This document shows, piece by piece, positions 51,984 through 60,718 of a DNA stretch of 64,000 nt. The position numbers and the translations under genes are program-made. Each line of letters starts with the position of its first letter. Position 1 is the first letter of the stretch. This DNA is from Mogibacterium kristiansenii (GTDB taxonomy: Bacteria > Bacillota > Clostridia > Peptostreptococcales > Anaerovoracaceae), in assembly GCF_009695905.1 (NCBI RefSeq), contig NZ_VUNA01000003.1:107689-171688 (forward strand), written 5' to 3'. The notes under the pieces were generated by a model. The model ran no database searches. It had not been told where the DNA came from and saw only the letters and a program-made list of their open reading frames with translations.

Positions 51984-53649
51984 CTTTCATGGACTCCTTC
52001 AGGTTCGTCAACGCAATCTTCGTCTCCGCTGCCGTCTCTCCCAGCAGGGATGCAATATCCTGAACGATACGCATCTGCTTCTCCACCACCTTGTCCGCAA
52101 CTTCGGTGGTCTGGCGCCGCATTTCCGCTTTCTTTTCCCGCTCTGCCGCTTCATCGCTCACGTCCTCCAGCATACAGAACAGCATCCGGTAACTCTGGTC
52201 ATACAGCACCTGCTCCTCCACGTACCGGTCGTACTCCGCCAGGTATGCGCACTGGAATACGCTCTTCCGGCTCTCCAGGGCATCCAGGAACGGCTTCGGA
52301 TCCAGCAGTGTTACAATCTGGGATCCCAGCACATCGGACGGTCTGCGGATGTTCATGATTCGGCAGGCCGCCGGGTTAATCTGCTGAATCTCCAAGCGCT
52401 CGTTCAGCACCAGCAGTCCGTTCGGCGTGTTGTCAAAGATGATGTTGGAGAAGTTTTCCGCCTTTTCCTTCAGGTACGGCAGGCACATTTCGATTTCCGC
52501 CTTGCCCTGATAGATAGCGATGGCTTTCTCCCGACAAGTATCGTACCCACAGGTACCGCAGTTCAGTTCGTCGGACGGCTTCTTCTTTCCCATTTTGCTG
52601 AGAATTTCCTGAATCTTCCGCTCCGTCGGCATATCCTTCATGCCCTCCAGAATATCGTATCGTCTGGAAAGCTCGCTAATCTCCGGTTGCTCCACCGGGA
52701 AGTCCTTATCTCCCGCATACCGGGTCACCGATAGATAGTCGGTGATGAACCATGGATGGTATTTCTCCATCACCGGTCCGTTCACGCAGCTTCCCTTGCA
52801 GGCGGACATTTCCATAAAGCAGTTGTTCACACGTCCGGCCGCCACATCTTCCAGAGCAGCGATGCAATTCTCGATTCCGTCCACAGCCACGTATTCGTAC
52901 TCCGGATCCCGGTCCTTCATGGTTCGAAGGATGCCCGCCACCGTCGGGAAGATGCGGGCCAGGCTTTCCGGATTGCTGTCCACCTTCTTCTCCAGCCGGA
53001 CGTTTTCCTTCTCCAGCCATTCTGTCAGCTCCTCAAAGGTCAGGGCCGCGTCCACGATTCCCGGATACCGCTGTGCCTCGTCCTTCTTCGCCACACAAGG
53101 GCCGATAAACACGGTCTTGGCCTCCGGATTCCGGCGCTTGATGTCGCGGCAGTGGGCCTGCATCGGCGAAAGGGTATCCGCCAGATATTTAATCATCTCC
53201 GGATAGTGCTTCTGAATCAGCAGGTTAACGGACGCGCAGGAAGAACTGATGATCACCGGTTTCTGCTTCTCGTGCACCAGGCGTTCGTAATCTGTTTTTA
53301 CCATGGTCGCTCCAATCGCCGTCTCTTCCACATCTGCAAAACCCAGCTTCTGCAGACCTTCCCGCATCGCGTCGATGCCCACGCCGTCGTAATTGGCAAT
53401 GAAAGAAGGGGCCATGCTGGCGATTACCGGCTCTCCGCTCTGAATCATCACCTTGACCTTCTCCACTTCGCTGACAATCTCCTTGGCGTTCTGCGGACAG
53501 ACTACAAAACATCGGCCGCAGAGGATGCATTCGTCGGCGATGATGTGGGCCTGATCGCCGGAAAACCGGATGGCCTTCACCGGGCAGTTTCGAATGCATT
53601 TATAGCAATTCTTGCAATTGGATTTCTTAAGAGTAAGGCAATGTGCCAT
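51976..53649 (-). CDS. hydS: PAS-domain sensory-type [FeFe] hydrogenase
   Basis: 557 residues from ATG 53649 (AAAGGAG upstream). Two [4Fe-4S] ferredoxin motifs (CKNCYKCIRNCP, CILCGRCFVVCP) are followed by the H-cluster domain with all four cysteines: Cys138 in SSSCASV, Cys185 in IGPCVAKK, and two in MSACKGSCVNGP near 295. These motifs differ from catalytic hydrogenases (TSCCPGW, MPCXXKXXE), as in group C sensory enzymes. Then a CGTCGYDTC cluster motif near 380 and a PAS domain (about 410-510). It should sense H2 or redox and signal through the PP2C gene it overlaps. Confidence 0.9.
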   Translation of the reverse strand: MAHCLTLKKSNCKNCYKCIRNCPVKAIRFSGDQAHIIADECILCGRCFVVCPQNAKEIVSEVEKVKVMIQSGEPVIASMAPSFIANYDGVGIDAMREGLQKLGFADVEETAIGATMVKTDYERLVHEKQKPVIISSSCASVNLLIQKHYPEMIKYLADTLSPMQAHCRDIKRRNPEAKTVFIGPCVAKKDEAQRYPGIVDAALTFEELTEWLEKENVRLEKKVDSNPESLARIFPTVAGILRTMKDRDPEYEYVAVDGIENCIAALEDVAAGRVNNCFMEMSACKGSCVNGPVMEKYHPWFITDYLSVTRYAGDKDFPVEQPEISELSRRYDILEGMKDMPTERKIQEILSKMGKKKPSDELNCGTCGYDTCREKAIAIYQGKAEIEMCLPYLKEKAENFSNIIFDNTPNGLLVLNERLEIQQINPAACRIMNIRRPSDVLGSQIVTLLDPKPFLDALESRKSVFQCAYLAEYDRYVEEQVLYDQSYRMLFCMLEDVSDEAAEREKKAEMRRQTTEVADKVVEKQMRIVQDIASLLGETAAETKIALTNLKESMKDE

Positions 53650-53684
53650 GACTGCTCCTTTCCACAAAACATCGTATTAGTAAA

Positions 53685-54113
53685 TTATATAATGTAATTA
53701 TCCGCCAGATTCCGCTGCATCAAATCCGCAACGGTCACGCTGTCCAGATAATTCTCAATCAGCTCGTCCAGCTTCCGCCACATGGGAAGAGTACGGCAAT
53801 CTTCCACCCGGTCGCAAGGCTCCGAACAGAGCTCCACGCAATTGACCGGCGCCAGAGTTCCCTCCGTCAGCCGCAAAATCTCCCCCAACGTACAGTCCTG
53901 AGGCTCCTTCAGCAGCCGATATCCGCCGCCCTTTCCGTGAACCCCTTCCACCAAGCCGCCCTTCGTCAGCAGTGGCATGATTTTCGTGATGTATTTCAGA
54001 GAGATACGCTGGCGATTTGCCACATCCTTCATGGGAATATACCCCCCGTTGGCATTCTCCGCCAAATCGATAACCACCCGCAAGGCATAACGCCCTCTCG
54101 TTGAGACCAACAT
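53685..54113 (-). CDS. Rrf2-family regulator with four-cysteine loop
   Basis: 142 residues. Winged helix MLVSTRGRYALRVVIDLAEN, the recognition region VANRQRISLKYITKIM, the wing GKGGGYRL, and the long dimerisation helix. Between residues about 92 and 107 four cysteines occur (NCVELCSEPCDRVEDC), the place where IscR/NsrR hold an Fe-S cluster; CymR lacks them. It sits 131 bp after cysK and 36 bp before the hydrogenase gene. It could therefore sense redox, Fe-S status or cysteine; the targets are likely the flanking genes. Confidence 0.9.
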   Translation of the reverse strand: MLVSTRGRYALRVVIDLAENANGGYIPMKDVANRQRISLKYITKIMPLLTKGGLVEGVHGKGGGYRLLKEPQDCTLGEILRLTEGTLAPVNCVELCSEPCDRVEDCRTLPMWRKLDELIENYLDSVTVADLMQRNLADNYII

Positions 54114-54164
54114 TTTACACCCTCCTACTCAATGCTAATCCGTTTCAACTGGAATATACCACAA

Positions 54165-54204
54165 AGGGCGCTGTCCCGCAACCTTCTTGCAGAACAGCGA
54201 CCCT
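54165..54204 (-). terminator. Hairpin after cysK
   Basis: AGGGTCGCTGT / ACAGCGCCCT arms around an inner TTGC/GCAA helix; only a short TTT follows on the minus strand, so it may be a partial terminator before the Rrf2 gene. Confidence 0.45.
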
Positions 54205-54243
54205 CTTCATTTTTCCGTAAAAATAATTTCGCCTCGGCTTTCC

Positions 54244-55176
54244 TTATTCCGAAAACAGCGGTGTGGACAGGTACCGATCTCCCGTATCCGGCAGCAGTAC
54301 CACGATGGTTTTTCCTTCGCTCTCCGGTCTCTTTGCCACTTCCACTGCCGCAGCTACTGCCGCACCGGAGGAAATTCCCACCAGCACGCCTTCATGTCTT
54401 CCCACTTTGCGGCCGTATTCAAAGGCATCCTCGTTAGATACCGGAATGACCTCATCGTACACCTTTGTGTTCAGCACGTCCGGTACGAAACCGGCACCGA
54501 TTCCCTGAATCTTGTGCGGACCGCCCTTTCCGGTAGTCAGAACCGGAGACGATGCCGGCTCCACCGCGATGACCTTTACCTCCGGCTTTTGGCTCTTCAG
54601 GTATTCACCCACGCCGGTGACAGTGCCGCCGGTGCCCACTCCGGCAATAAAGTAATCCACTTCTCCATCGGTATCCCGGTAAATTTCCGGACCGGTGGTC
54701 TCTCTGTGTGCCGCCGGATTGGACGGGTTCACAAACTGTCCCGGAACGTATCCGCCCGGTGTTTCCTTCGCCAGTTCATTGGCCTTCTCGATGGCTCCGG
54801 TCATACCCTTGCTGCCATCGGTAAGTACCAGCTCTGCACCGTACGCCTTCATCAGCTGGCGCCGTTCCACAGACATGGTCTCCGGCATCACGATGATGAT
54901 TCGATATCCTTTTGCCGCCGCAATGGCTGCCAGGCCGATACCTGTATTTCCGGAAGTCGGCTCGATGATGACAGAACCTTCTTTCAGGTCCCCGCGAGCC
55001 TCCGCATCCTCGATCATTCTTTTTGCCACCCGGTCCTTTACGGATCCTGCCGGATTGAGATATTCTAATTTTGCCAGAATACGCGCCTTCAGCCCCAATT
55101 CCTTCTCCAGATTCGTGAGTTCCAGAAGCGGCGTACCGCCGACCAGCTGATCGGCCGATGTATATACTTTTGCCAT
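54244..55176 (-). CDS. cysK: Cysteine synthase (O-acetylserine sulfhydrylase)
   Basis: 310 residues from ATG 55176 (AAGGATC upstream). PLP Lys lies in NPAGSVKDRVAKRM near residue 43; the substrate loop EPTSGNTGIGLA, the phosphate-binding GVGTGGTVTGVG and GISSGAAVAAA are all intact. Makes cysteine from O-acetylserine and sulfide. It has its own promoter overlapped by an inverted repeat, lies 111 bp downstream of metY, and precedes the Rrf2 regulator. Confidence 0.96.
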   Translation of the reverse strand: MAKVYTSADQLVGGTPLLELTNLEKELGLKARILAKLEYLNPAGSVKDRVAKRMIEDAEARGDLKEGSVIIEPTSGNTGIGLAAIAAAKGYRIIIVMPETMSVERRQLMKAYGAELVLTDGSKGMTGAIEKANELAKETPGGYVPGQFVNPSNPAAHRETTGPEIYRDTDGEVDYFIAGVGTGGTVTGVGEYLKSQKPEVKVIAVEPASSPVLTTGKGGPHKIQGIGAGFVPDVLNTKVYDEVIPVSNEDAFEYGRKVGRHEGVLVGISSGAAVAAAVEVAKRPESEGKTIVVLLPDTGDRYLSTPLFSE

Positions 55177-55212
55177 GATTCGATCCTTTCTCTCATGATT
55201 CATCTTAAAATT

Positions 55213-55248
55213 ATTATAATCGGGAAGGTCGATCGAATCAACCTTCCC
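55213..55248 (-). promoter_or_regulatory. cysK promoter overlapped by an inverted repeat
   Basis: TTGATT (55236-55241), 17 bp, TATAAT (55213-55218) on the minus strand. GGGAAGGT / ACCTTCCC (55222-55229 and 55241-55248) spans the spacer and -35, a plausible operator. Confidence 0.65.
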
Positions 55249-55260
55249 CGCTCCCTAATC

Positions 55261-55282
55261 TTTCGTATACCCCTATACGAAA
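55261..55282. promoter_or_regulatory. Perfect 9-bp inverted repeat between metY and cysK
   Basis: TTTCGTATA-CCCC-TATACGAAA, just upstream of the cysK promoter; operator-like, with no U-tract. Confidence 0.5.
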
Positions 55283-55287
55283 CACCC

Positions 55288-56580
55288 CTATTTCACTGCG
55301 GCAAAACCCTTTTCCAGGTCCGCGATGATGTCGTCGATATGCTCTGTTCCGATGGACAGACGAATGGTATTTTCGTGAATGCCGGCGTCTTCCAGCTCCT
55401 CCGGTGTCATCTGAGAATGAGTGGTAGTTGCAGGATGGATGACCAGAGATTTCACATCTGCCACATTGGCCAGCAGGGAGAATATTTCCAAGTTGTCGAT
55501 GAATTCAAATGCCTCTTTTCTTCCGCCTTTAATCTGGAATGTGAAAATGGAAGCTCCGCCGTTCGGGAAGTATCTCTCATACAGCGCATGGTCCGGATGA
55601 TCCGGCAGCGATGGGTGGTTGACCTTCTCTACCTTCGGGTTGTTCAACAGATATTCGATGACCTTCTTCGTGTTCTCCACGTGTCTCTCGATTCGGAGGG
55701 ACAGTGTCTCGGTGCCTTGCAAAAGGAGGAATGCCGCGAATGGAGAAATGGTAGCCCCGGTATCCCGGAGGAGAATCGCTCTGATATATGTGGCAAATGC
55801 TGCCGCACCTGCTGCCTCCGTGAATTTAACGCCGTGATAACTTGGATTCGGTTCCGAAATCCATGGATAGCGTCCGGAAGCGGCCCAGTCAAAGGTTCCG
55901 CCGTCCACGATGACGCCACCCAGGGTGGTTCCGTGACCGCCAATGAATTTGGTAGCGGAATGAACCACGATATCTGCGCCGTGTTCGATCGGACGAATCA
56001 GATACGGTGTGCCGAATGTATTATCGATGACCAGCGGCAGCCCGTGCTTGTGGGCAATTTCCGCCAATGCTTCGATATCCGGAATATCACTGTTAGGATT
56101 TCCCAGGGTTTCAATGTAAAGTGCTTTCGTATTCTCTTTAATTGCCGCTTCTACTTCGTCCAGCTTGTGTACGTCCACCAGTGTGGATTCGATGCCGTAC
56201 AGCGGAAGGGTGTGCTCCAGCAGGTTAACGCTGCCGCCGTAAATGGTCTTCTGAGCAACGATGTGTTCGCCCTTCTGTGCCAGAGCCTGGATGGTGTAAG
56301 TGATTGCAGCGGCGCCGGAGGCGACTGCCAGTCCTGCAACGCCTCCCTCCAGTGCGGCGATTCGATCTTCGAAAACGCCCTGGGTGGAGTTGGTCAGCCT
56401 GCCGTAAATGTTTCCCGGATCCGCCAGACCGAAGCGGTCTGCCGCATGCTGACTGTTATGGAATACGTAAGATGTGGTGGCGTAGATTGGAACGGCTCTC
56501 GCATCGCTGGCCGGATCCGGCTGTTCTTGTCCTACGTGAAGCTGCAGTGTCTCGAATTTGTAATTATTATTGTTAGCCAT
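55288..56580 (-). CDS. metY: O-acetylhomoserine sulfhydrylase
   Basis: 430 residues, Cys/Met metabolism PLP family. Internal aldimine Lys in DIVVHSATKFIGGHG near residue 210, preceded by VIDNTFGTPYLIRPIEHGAD; the long insertion TFDWAASGRYPWISEPNPSY marks the MetY rather than MetB/MetC group. Makes homocysteine from O-acetylhomoserine and sulfide. First gene of the metY-cysK pair, with a promoter 105-133 bp upstream. Confidence 0.95.
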   Translation of the reverse strand: MANNNNYKFETLQLHVGQEQPDPASDARAVPIYATTSYVFHNSQHAADRFGLADPGNIYGRLTNSTQGVFEDRIAALEGGVAGLAVASGAAAITYTIQALAQKGEHIVAQKTIYGGSVNLLEHTLPLYGIESTLVDVHKLDEVEAAIKENTKALYIETLGNPNSDIPDIEALAEIAHKHGLPLVIDNTFGTPYLIRPIEHGADIVVHSATKFIGGHGTTLGGVIVDGGTFDWAASGRYPWISEPNPSYHGVKFTEAAGAAAFATYIRAILLRDTGATISPFAAFLLLQGTETLSLRIERHVENTKKVIEYLLNNPKVEKVNHPSLPDHPDHALYERYFPNGGASIFTFQIKGGRKEAFEFIDNLEIFSLLANVADVKSLVIHPATTTHSQMTPEELEDAGIHENTIRLSIGTEHIDDIIADLEKGFAAVK

Positions 56581-56684
56581 TGTTTTTTCTCCTTGTTTCT
56601 ACTATCGTCCAGTCTTTTGTTTGCTCGGGCGCTGCCCGTCCGGCGTTTTTCTTTTGCCTACTTACTAGGTTGGTTGGTAGCATT

Positions 56685-56713
56685 ATAATAACTCCATCCG
56701 GGTCTCCCGTCAA
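56685..56713 (-). promoter_or_regulatory. metY promoter
   Basis: TTGACG (56708-56713), 17 bp, TATTAT (56685-56690) on the minus strand, giving a leader of about 100 nt. The leader has no SAM-riboswitch core but contains CCTA-GTAAG-TAGG near the start site. Confidence 0.75.
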
Positions 56714-56762
56714 TTTTCAATAATAAATAGTGGGTTATAGATTGTTATTATATCTTGAGGCC

Positions 56763-57612
56763 GGGCCGGCTTTTCCTTTTTCCCGGCCACTCGGTTCGCG
56801 CTCAAAAACCGAATTCATTGGGTTTGCAGGGAATCAGGCGCGAACTTTTCTTGTGCACGGGCCGGCTTTTCCTTTTTCCCGGCCCATCGGTTCGCGCTCA
56901 AAAACCGAATTCATTGGGTTTGCAGGGAATCAGGCGCGAACTTTTCTTGTGCACGGGCCGGCTTTTCCTTTTTCCCGGCCCATCGGTTCGCGCTCAAAAA
57001 CCGAATTCATTGGGTTTGCAGGGAATCAGGCGCGAACTTTTCTTGTGCACGGGCCGGCTTTTCCTTTTTCCCGGCCCATCGGTTCGCGCTCAAAAACCGA
57101 ATTCATTGGGTTTGCAGGGAATCAGGCGCGAACTTTCCTTGTGCACGGGCCGGCTTTTTCAGATTCCCGGCCTCTCGGTTCGCGCTCAAAAACCGAATTC
57201 ATTGGGTTTGCAGGGAATCAGGCGCGAACTTTCCTTGTGCACGGGCCGGCTTTTTCAGATTCCCGGCCTCTCGGTTCGCGCTCAAAAACCGAATTCATTG
57301 GGTTTGCGGGGAATCAGGCGCGAACTTTCCTTGTGCACGGGCCGGCTTTTTCAGATTCCCGGCCACTCGGTTCGCGCTCAAAAACCGAATTCATTGGGTT
57401 TGCAGGGAATCAGGCGCGAACTTTCCTTGTGCACGGGCCGGCTTTTTCAGATTCCCGGCCTCTCGGTTCGCGCTCAAAAACCGAATTCATTGGGTTTGCA
57501 GGGAATCAGGCGCGAACTTTCCTTGTGCACGGGCCGGCTTTTTCAGATTCCCGGCCTCTCGGTTCGCGCTCAAAAACCGAATTCATTGGGTTTGCGGGGA
57601 ATCAGGCGCGAA
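56763..57612. repeat. Nine 96-bp tandem repeats with two hairpins per unit
   Basis: Unit starts (GGGCCGG) at 56763, 56859, 56955, 57051, 57147, 57243, 57339, 57435 and 57531, always 96 bp apart; the last unit is truncated near 57612. Each unit carries GGGCCGG / CCCGGCC and GGTTCGCGC / GCGCGAAC inverted repeats, the latter with a 36-nt loop. Units 1-4 and 5-9 form two sequence variants. Because 96 is a multiple of three, long meaningless frames run through it. Confidence 0.95.
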
Positions 57613-57635
57613 CCGGAAGCTGGAAGCTGCGGACT

Positions 57636-57678
57636 AATTGATGCAGGAACATCATTTTTCAGTGTTCCTGCATCAATT
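57636..57678. terminator. Perfect 16-bp stem after the repeat array
   Basis: AATTGATGCAGGAACA / TGTTCCTGCATCAATT with an 11-base T-rich loop and TTTT on the plus side. Confidence 0.55.
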
Positions 57679-57739
57679 TTCCGATTTGTACCGGCCGCCC
57701 GAATTAGACCCGGGCCGCGTTTAGATGAAAGATGAAAAG

Positions 57740-57777
57740 AGATGCACGAAAGGCTTTCACGGCCTTCGTGCATCTCT
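57740..57777 (-). terminator. Terminator of luxS-mtnN
   Basis: GAGATGCACGAA / TTCGTGCATCTC stem; on the minus strand followed by TTTTCATCTTTC. Confidence 0.6.
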
Positions 57778-57807
57778 TCTCATCATCACTCTCTTCCACT
57801 ATTTACA

Positions 57808-58575
57808 TTATTCTGCCCGGAGCTTCCGGTGGATTTTCAAGAATTCCAAAATCACTGCCGCAGACAGGTCGGCGCTGGTGCGCTCGAACCGATCGTAGGA
57901 TTCCGGTGCCGTTCCGTCGGCCAGATCCGAGATTACCCGGAGAATGCCGAAAGGCACTCCGGCGTATTGGCAGGTCTGGGCGATGGCCGCACTTTCCATC
58001 TCCGCGCACACCGCATTGAACGCCTCCCGGAGCTGTTTCTTCTTCTCGGCTCCGGAAATGAACTGGTCGCCGCTGACGATTCGGCCACGGTGCACGCCCC
58101 GCTCCGGCGCCGCCGTGCGGGCCGCCTGTTCCAGTTCCTCCACCAGCACCGATTCCGCCGTAAAGCGGGTCGGCTCACTGCTGTTCTCTCCGGTGCACAT
58201 ATACCCGAGGGCATATCCGAAAGCAGTCACATCAAAATCGTGCTGCGCCAAATCCTCGCCAATCACGATATCGCCGATAGCCAGACCCGGTTTTGTTCCG
58301 CCGGCAATTCCGCTGTTGATCACACAGCAAGGACCGAAGGCGTCGATCAGCATCTGGGTCCCACGCGCCGCATTCACCTTTCCCACGCCGCACTGCACCA
58401 GCACCGCCGGGATTTCCCCGAAACGGCCGCAGTGGAACTCGTATCCGTTAAACGCAACATCCTCCCGGTCCCGGAGCTCCGCCAACAGGTCCTTCAGCTC
58501 CACCTCCAGCGCGCAGATGATTCCCACCGGCCGCGGGCCTGAGGTTCCGACAATGCCGTTTCTCTTATTTTCCAT
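57808..58575 (-). CDS. mtnN: 5'-methylthioadenosine/S-adenosylhomocysteine nucleosidase
   Basis: 255 residues, PNP/UDP phosphorylase family. Motifs: VGIICALEVELKDLL, VINSGIAGGTKPGLAIGDIV, the nucleoside pocket CAEMESAAIAQ and the catalytic Asp in VISDLADG. Cleaves S-adenosylhomocysteine and methylthioadenosine, giving S-ribosylhomocysteine for LuxS. Its start overlaps the luxS end by 11 bases, so the two steps of the pathway are translationally coupled. A 20-residue N-terminal extension precedes the core. Confidence 0.95.
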   Translation of the reverse strand: MENKRNGIVGTSGPRPVGIICALEVELKDLLAELRDREDVAFNGYEFHCGRFGEIPAVLVQCGVGKVNAARGTQMLIDAFGPCCVINSGIAGGTKPGLAIGDIVIGEDLAQHDFDVTAFGYALGYMCTGENSSEPTRFTAESVLVEELEQAARTAAPERGVHRGRIVSGDQFISGAEKKKQLREAFNAVCAEMESAAIAQTCQYAGVPFGILRVISDLADGTAPESYDRFERTSADLSAAVILEFLKIHRKLRAE

Positions 58576-59032
58576 AGTTGTAATCCATCCTTTCCACAGT
58601 CCAATCCTTCAGCACGTCCAGCATGTCCTTTGCCGCCGCTTTGGCACCCGGCAGATCGTGCTCCAAATAATTGCCGCACTCCTCCCGGCGAGATCCCGGA
58701 ATCTCCCCGTCGAAATCCCGGACGAACGCGAAGGATTCTTTTACCAGATTCAGCGCCTCCTCATGGCTCACCGTGTCCCGAACCAGGAAGTAAAAACCCG
58801 TGCGGCAGCCCATCGGTCCGATGTAAATGACGGAATCCGCCAGCGCCGTGTTCCGCGCGTAGGTGGCAAAAAGGTGTTCGAATGTGTGGAGCGCTCCGTT
58901 GGTGAGGTAGTCCCCCATGTTTGGGCGCTTCATGCGAATGTCGTATGTCACCACATCCCCATCGATGCGGGAGATGTACATGCCCTTCTGAAGGGTGTCA
59001 TGATTTACGGTAAAGCTTGCAATTTTCTTCAT
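58565..59032 (-). CDS. luxS: S-ribosylhomocysteine lyase
   Basis: 155 residues from ATG 59032 (AAAGGAG upstream). The metal motif reads HTFEH (His49, Glu52, His53; usually HTLEH), the catalytic Cys76 is in GPMGCRTGFYF, and the third metal ligand Cys is in EECGNYLEHDL. Produces homocysteine and the autoinducer-2 precursor. First gene of luxS-mtnN. It feeds homocysteine into the same pool as MetY nearby. Confidence 0.96.
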   Translation of the reverse strand: MKKIASFTVNHDTLQKGMYISRIDGDVVTYDIRMKRPNMGDYLTNGALHTFEHLFATYARNTALADSVIYIGPMGCRTGFYFLVRDTVSHEEALNLVKESFAFVRDFDGEIPGSRREECGNYLEHDLPGAKAAAKDMLDVLKDWTVERMDYNYGK

Positions 59033-59120
59033 GTTTTTTCTCCTTTGTCTAAAAGAATCCCTAACATAATAGCATATCCGGGGTTTTTTGCCAACTTCCG
59101 GGATTTTTCGTAAAAAAAGC

Positions 59121-59151
59121 GGGCGGCGCCACAAAATGTGGAGCGCCGCCC
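59121..59151 (-). terminator. Terminator of the aminotransferase gene
   Basis: GGGCGGCGC...CCACA / TGTGG...GCGCCGCCC stem; on the minus strand followed by GCTTTTTTT. Confidence 0.85.
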
Positions 59152-59176
59152 TGTTTCTGTTCAATTACACGTCCGA

Positions 59177-60367
59177 CTAGCCGAAGTATTTCTTTCCCAG
59201 ATTTGCGAAGGATTCCGCCGATCTCTGGATGGTCTCGTTCGAAATGCAGAAGGACAGTCTTACGTATCCTGGGCAAGCGAATGCGCTTCCCGGAACCATG
59301 AGGATTCTCTCCTCTTTTGCTGCCGCAACCAACTCCTTCTCGTCTGCCACCGGAGATTTGATCCACAGGTAGAATGCACCCTGCGGAACCAGTGCATCGA
59401 ATCCGGCATCGGTTACGATTTTGTACAGGTCTTTCGCGTTCTTTTCGTAATACGGAATATCTACCTGCGCGTCCATGCAGCGCTCAACCACCAGCTGCAT
59501 CAGGGACGGTGCGTTGGTGTCTCCGCATACACGGTTGGCAACAACCGCTGCATTGAAGAACTCCTCGGAATTGTCGGATTTCTTCGGAATTGCGATGTAT
59601 CCGATTCTCTCACCCGGCAGGGACAGAGACTTGGACCAGGAGTATGCGATCAGGGTGTTGTCGTAGAAATCCGGAATGTACGGAACTTCTCTGTCCACGT
59701 ATACCAGTTCTCTGTACGGTTCATCGGACAGGATGTAGATTGGGTGTCCGTATTCCTTCTCCGCTTCCTTCAGAACATCGGCGATTGCCTGAATGGTCTC
59801 CTTGGAATAGATGGCACCGGTCGGGTTGTTCGGGTTGTTGATGATAACAATCTTTACCTTTGGATCCAGTGCAGCCTTCAGTGCTTCCGGATCCGGCTCG
59901 AATCCGTTGGCTTCGTTCGGCGGAACCACGATGGTCTCTGCACCGTAGTTGCGTGCCCAGTTGGCATACTCTACGAAGTACGGAGCGAATACCACCTGCT
60001 TGTCGCCCGGATCGAATACGGTCTTCATGATAACGTTCAGGGCGGATCCCGCACCAACAGTCATGATGATGTTGTTCATGTCAAAATCCGAACCGTAACG
60101 CTTGTTCAGATTGTCCGCTACGGCCTGTCTGGTGCTTTCATAGCCGGCATTTGCCATGTAGCCGTGAACCACATGGGGATCCATCTCGTTGTTGATATAG
60201 TTGATGGCTTCCTTTACTTCTTTCGGTGGGTGCAGTCCCGGGTTGCCTACACTGAAATCATATACATTCTCTTCACCGAAAACTTTTGCCATCTTCTTTC
60301 CTTCCTCGAACATCGCTCTGATGACAGAGCTTCCAACGAGGAACGGTTCCATGCTTTTTGCAATCAT
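59177..60367 (-). CDS. Class I/II pyridoxal-phosphate aminotransferase
   Basis: 396 residues, fold type I. PLP Lys in YSWSKSLSLPGERIGYIAI (about 237), Asn/Asp pair in INNPNNPTG and SDEPYRELVY, and the C-terminal Arg in PGYVRLSFC that binds the substrate carboxylate. Resembles aspartate/aromatic or alanine aminotransferases of the AspB group; the amino acid is not predictable. AAGGAG precedes ATG 60367. Monocistronic between its own promoter and terminator. Could supply 2-oxo acids for the had pathway, but it is 36 kb away. Confidence 0.88.
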   Translation of the reverse strand: MIAKSMEPFLVGSSVIRAMFEEGKKMAKVFGEENVYDFSVGNPGLHPPKEVKEAINYINNEMDPHVVHGYMANAGYESTRQAVADNLNKRYGSDFDMNNIIMTVGAGSALNVIMKTVFDPGDKQVVFAPYFVEYANWARNYGAETIVVPPNEANGFEPDPEALKAALDPKVKIVIINNPNNPTGAIYSKETIQAIADVLKEAEKEYGHPIYILSDEPYRELVYVDREVPYIPDFYDNTLIAYSWSKSLSLPGERIGYIAIPKKSDNSEEFFNAAVVANRVCGDTNAPSLMQLVVERCMDAQVDIPYYEKNAKDLYKIVTDAGFDALVPQGAFYLWIKSPVADEKELVAAAKEERILMVPGSAFACPGYVRLSFCISNETIQRSAESFANLGKKYFG

Positions 60368-60428
60368 GTCTTTTCTCCTTACTACTATTACCTCAATACG
60401 TTGACGTTCGGATTTCCGAACAAAGTAA

Positions 60429-60457
60429 TTTTAACACAATGAAGAAATATTTTTCAA
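60429..60457 (-). promoter_or_regulatory. Aminotransferase promoter
   Basis: TTGAAA (60452-60457), 17 bp, TTAAAA (60429-60434) on the minus strand; it shows that the RNA element further upstream is a separate unit. Confidence 0.65.
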
Positions 60458-60529
60458 TAAATTGTGTTTATTTTTTGTAATTTGTAAAAAAATAACAACT
60501 GCCGATTTTTTTTACACCCCGCGTTTTGC

Positions 60530-60711
60530 ATTCCAAAAACAGGAAAGGTCCCTCGGGCGTACGCCCGAGGGACCCTTTGCAACACATTACTATGCATATA
60601 TATTCTATACTTGCCAGATGCCGAGCTAGTATCCTGGGGGTGGTCTTTGCACAATACAAATGGCAAGTGTAGAATAACAAATTTAATGAAGCCCGTTAAA
60701 AACAAACTTTA
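60530..60711 (-). ncRNA. Candidate small RNA with own promoter and terminator
   Basis: From a predicted start near 60711 the RNA would contain a 16-bp helix TATTCTACACTTGCCA / TGGCAAGTATAGAATA (60661-60676 with 60601-60616, one C-A mismatch) closing a 44-nt internal domain with two smaller stems (TTTG/CAAA, GAT/ATC). A 28-bp perfect palindrome (60547-60574) followed by CTTTCCTGTTTTT acts as terminator. Total about 170-180 nt, no convincing ORF. Not matched to a known family from memory. Confidence 0.5.
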
Positions 60712-60718
60712 CTCATTC

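Noticed and set aside
56581..56684. SAM or T-box riboswitch in the metY leader
   Set aside because: The leader is only about 100 nt and lacks the S-box core or a T-box sequence.
56763..57612. CRISPR array
   Set aside because: The whole 96-bp unit is repeated without unique spacers, and no cas gene is present.
56730..57735. Open frames of about 300 codons through the 96-bp repeats
   Set aside because: The unit length is a multiple of three, so frames stay open by construction; there is no start context, and the units are hairpin-rich.
60617..60660. T-box-like GGGTGG in the small RNA region
   Set aside because: The motif is on the opposite strand to the predicted transcript and no specifier stem is present.
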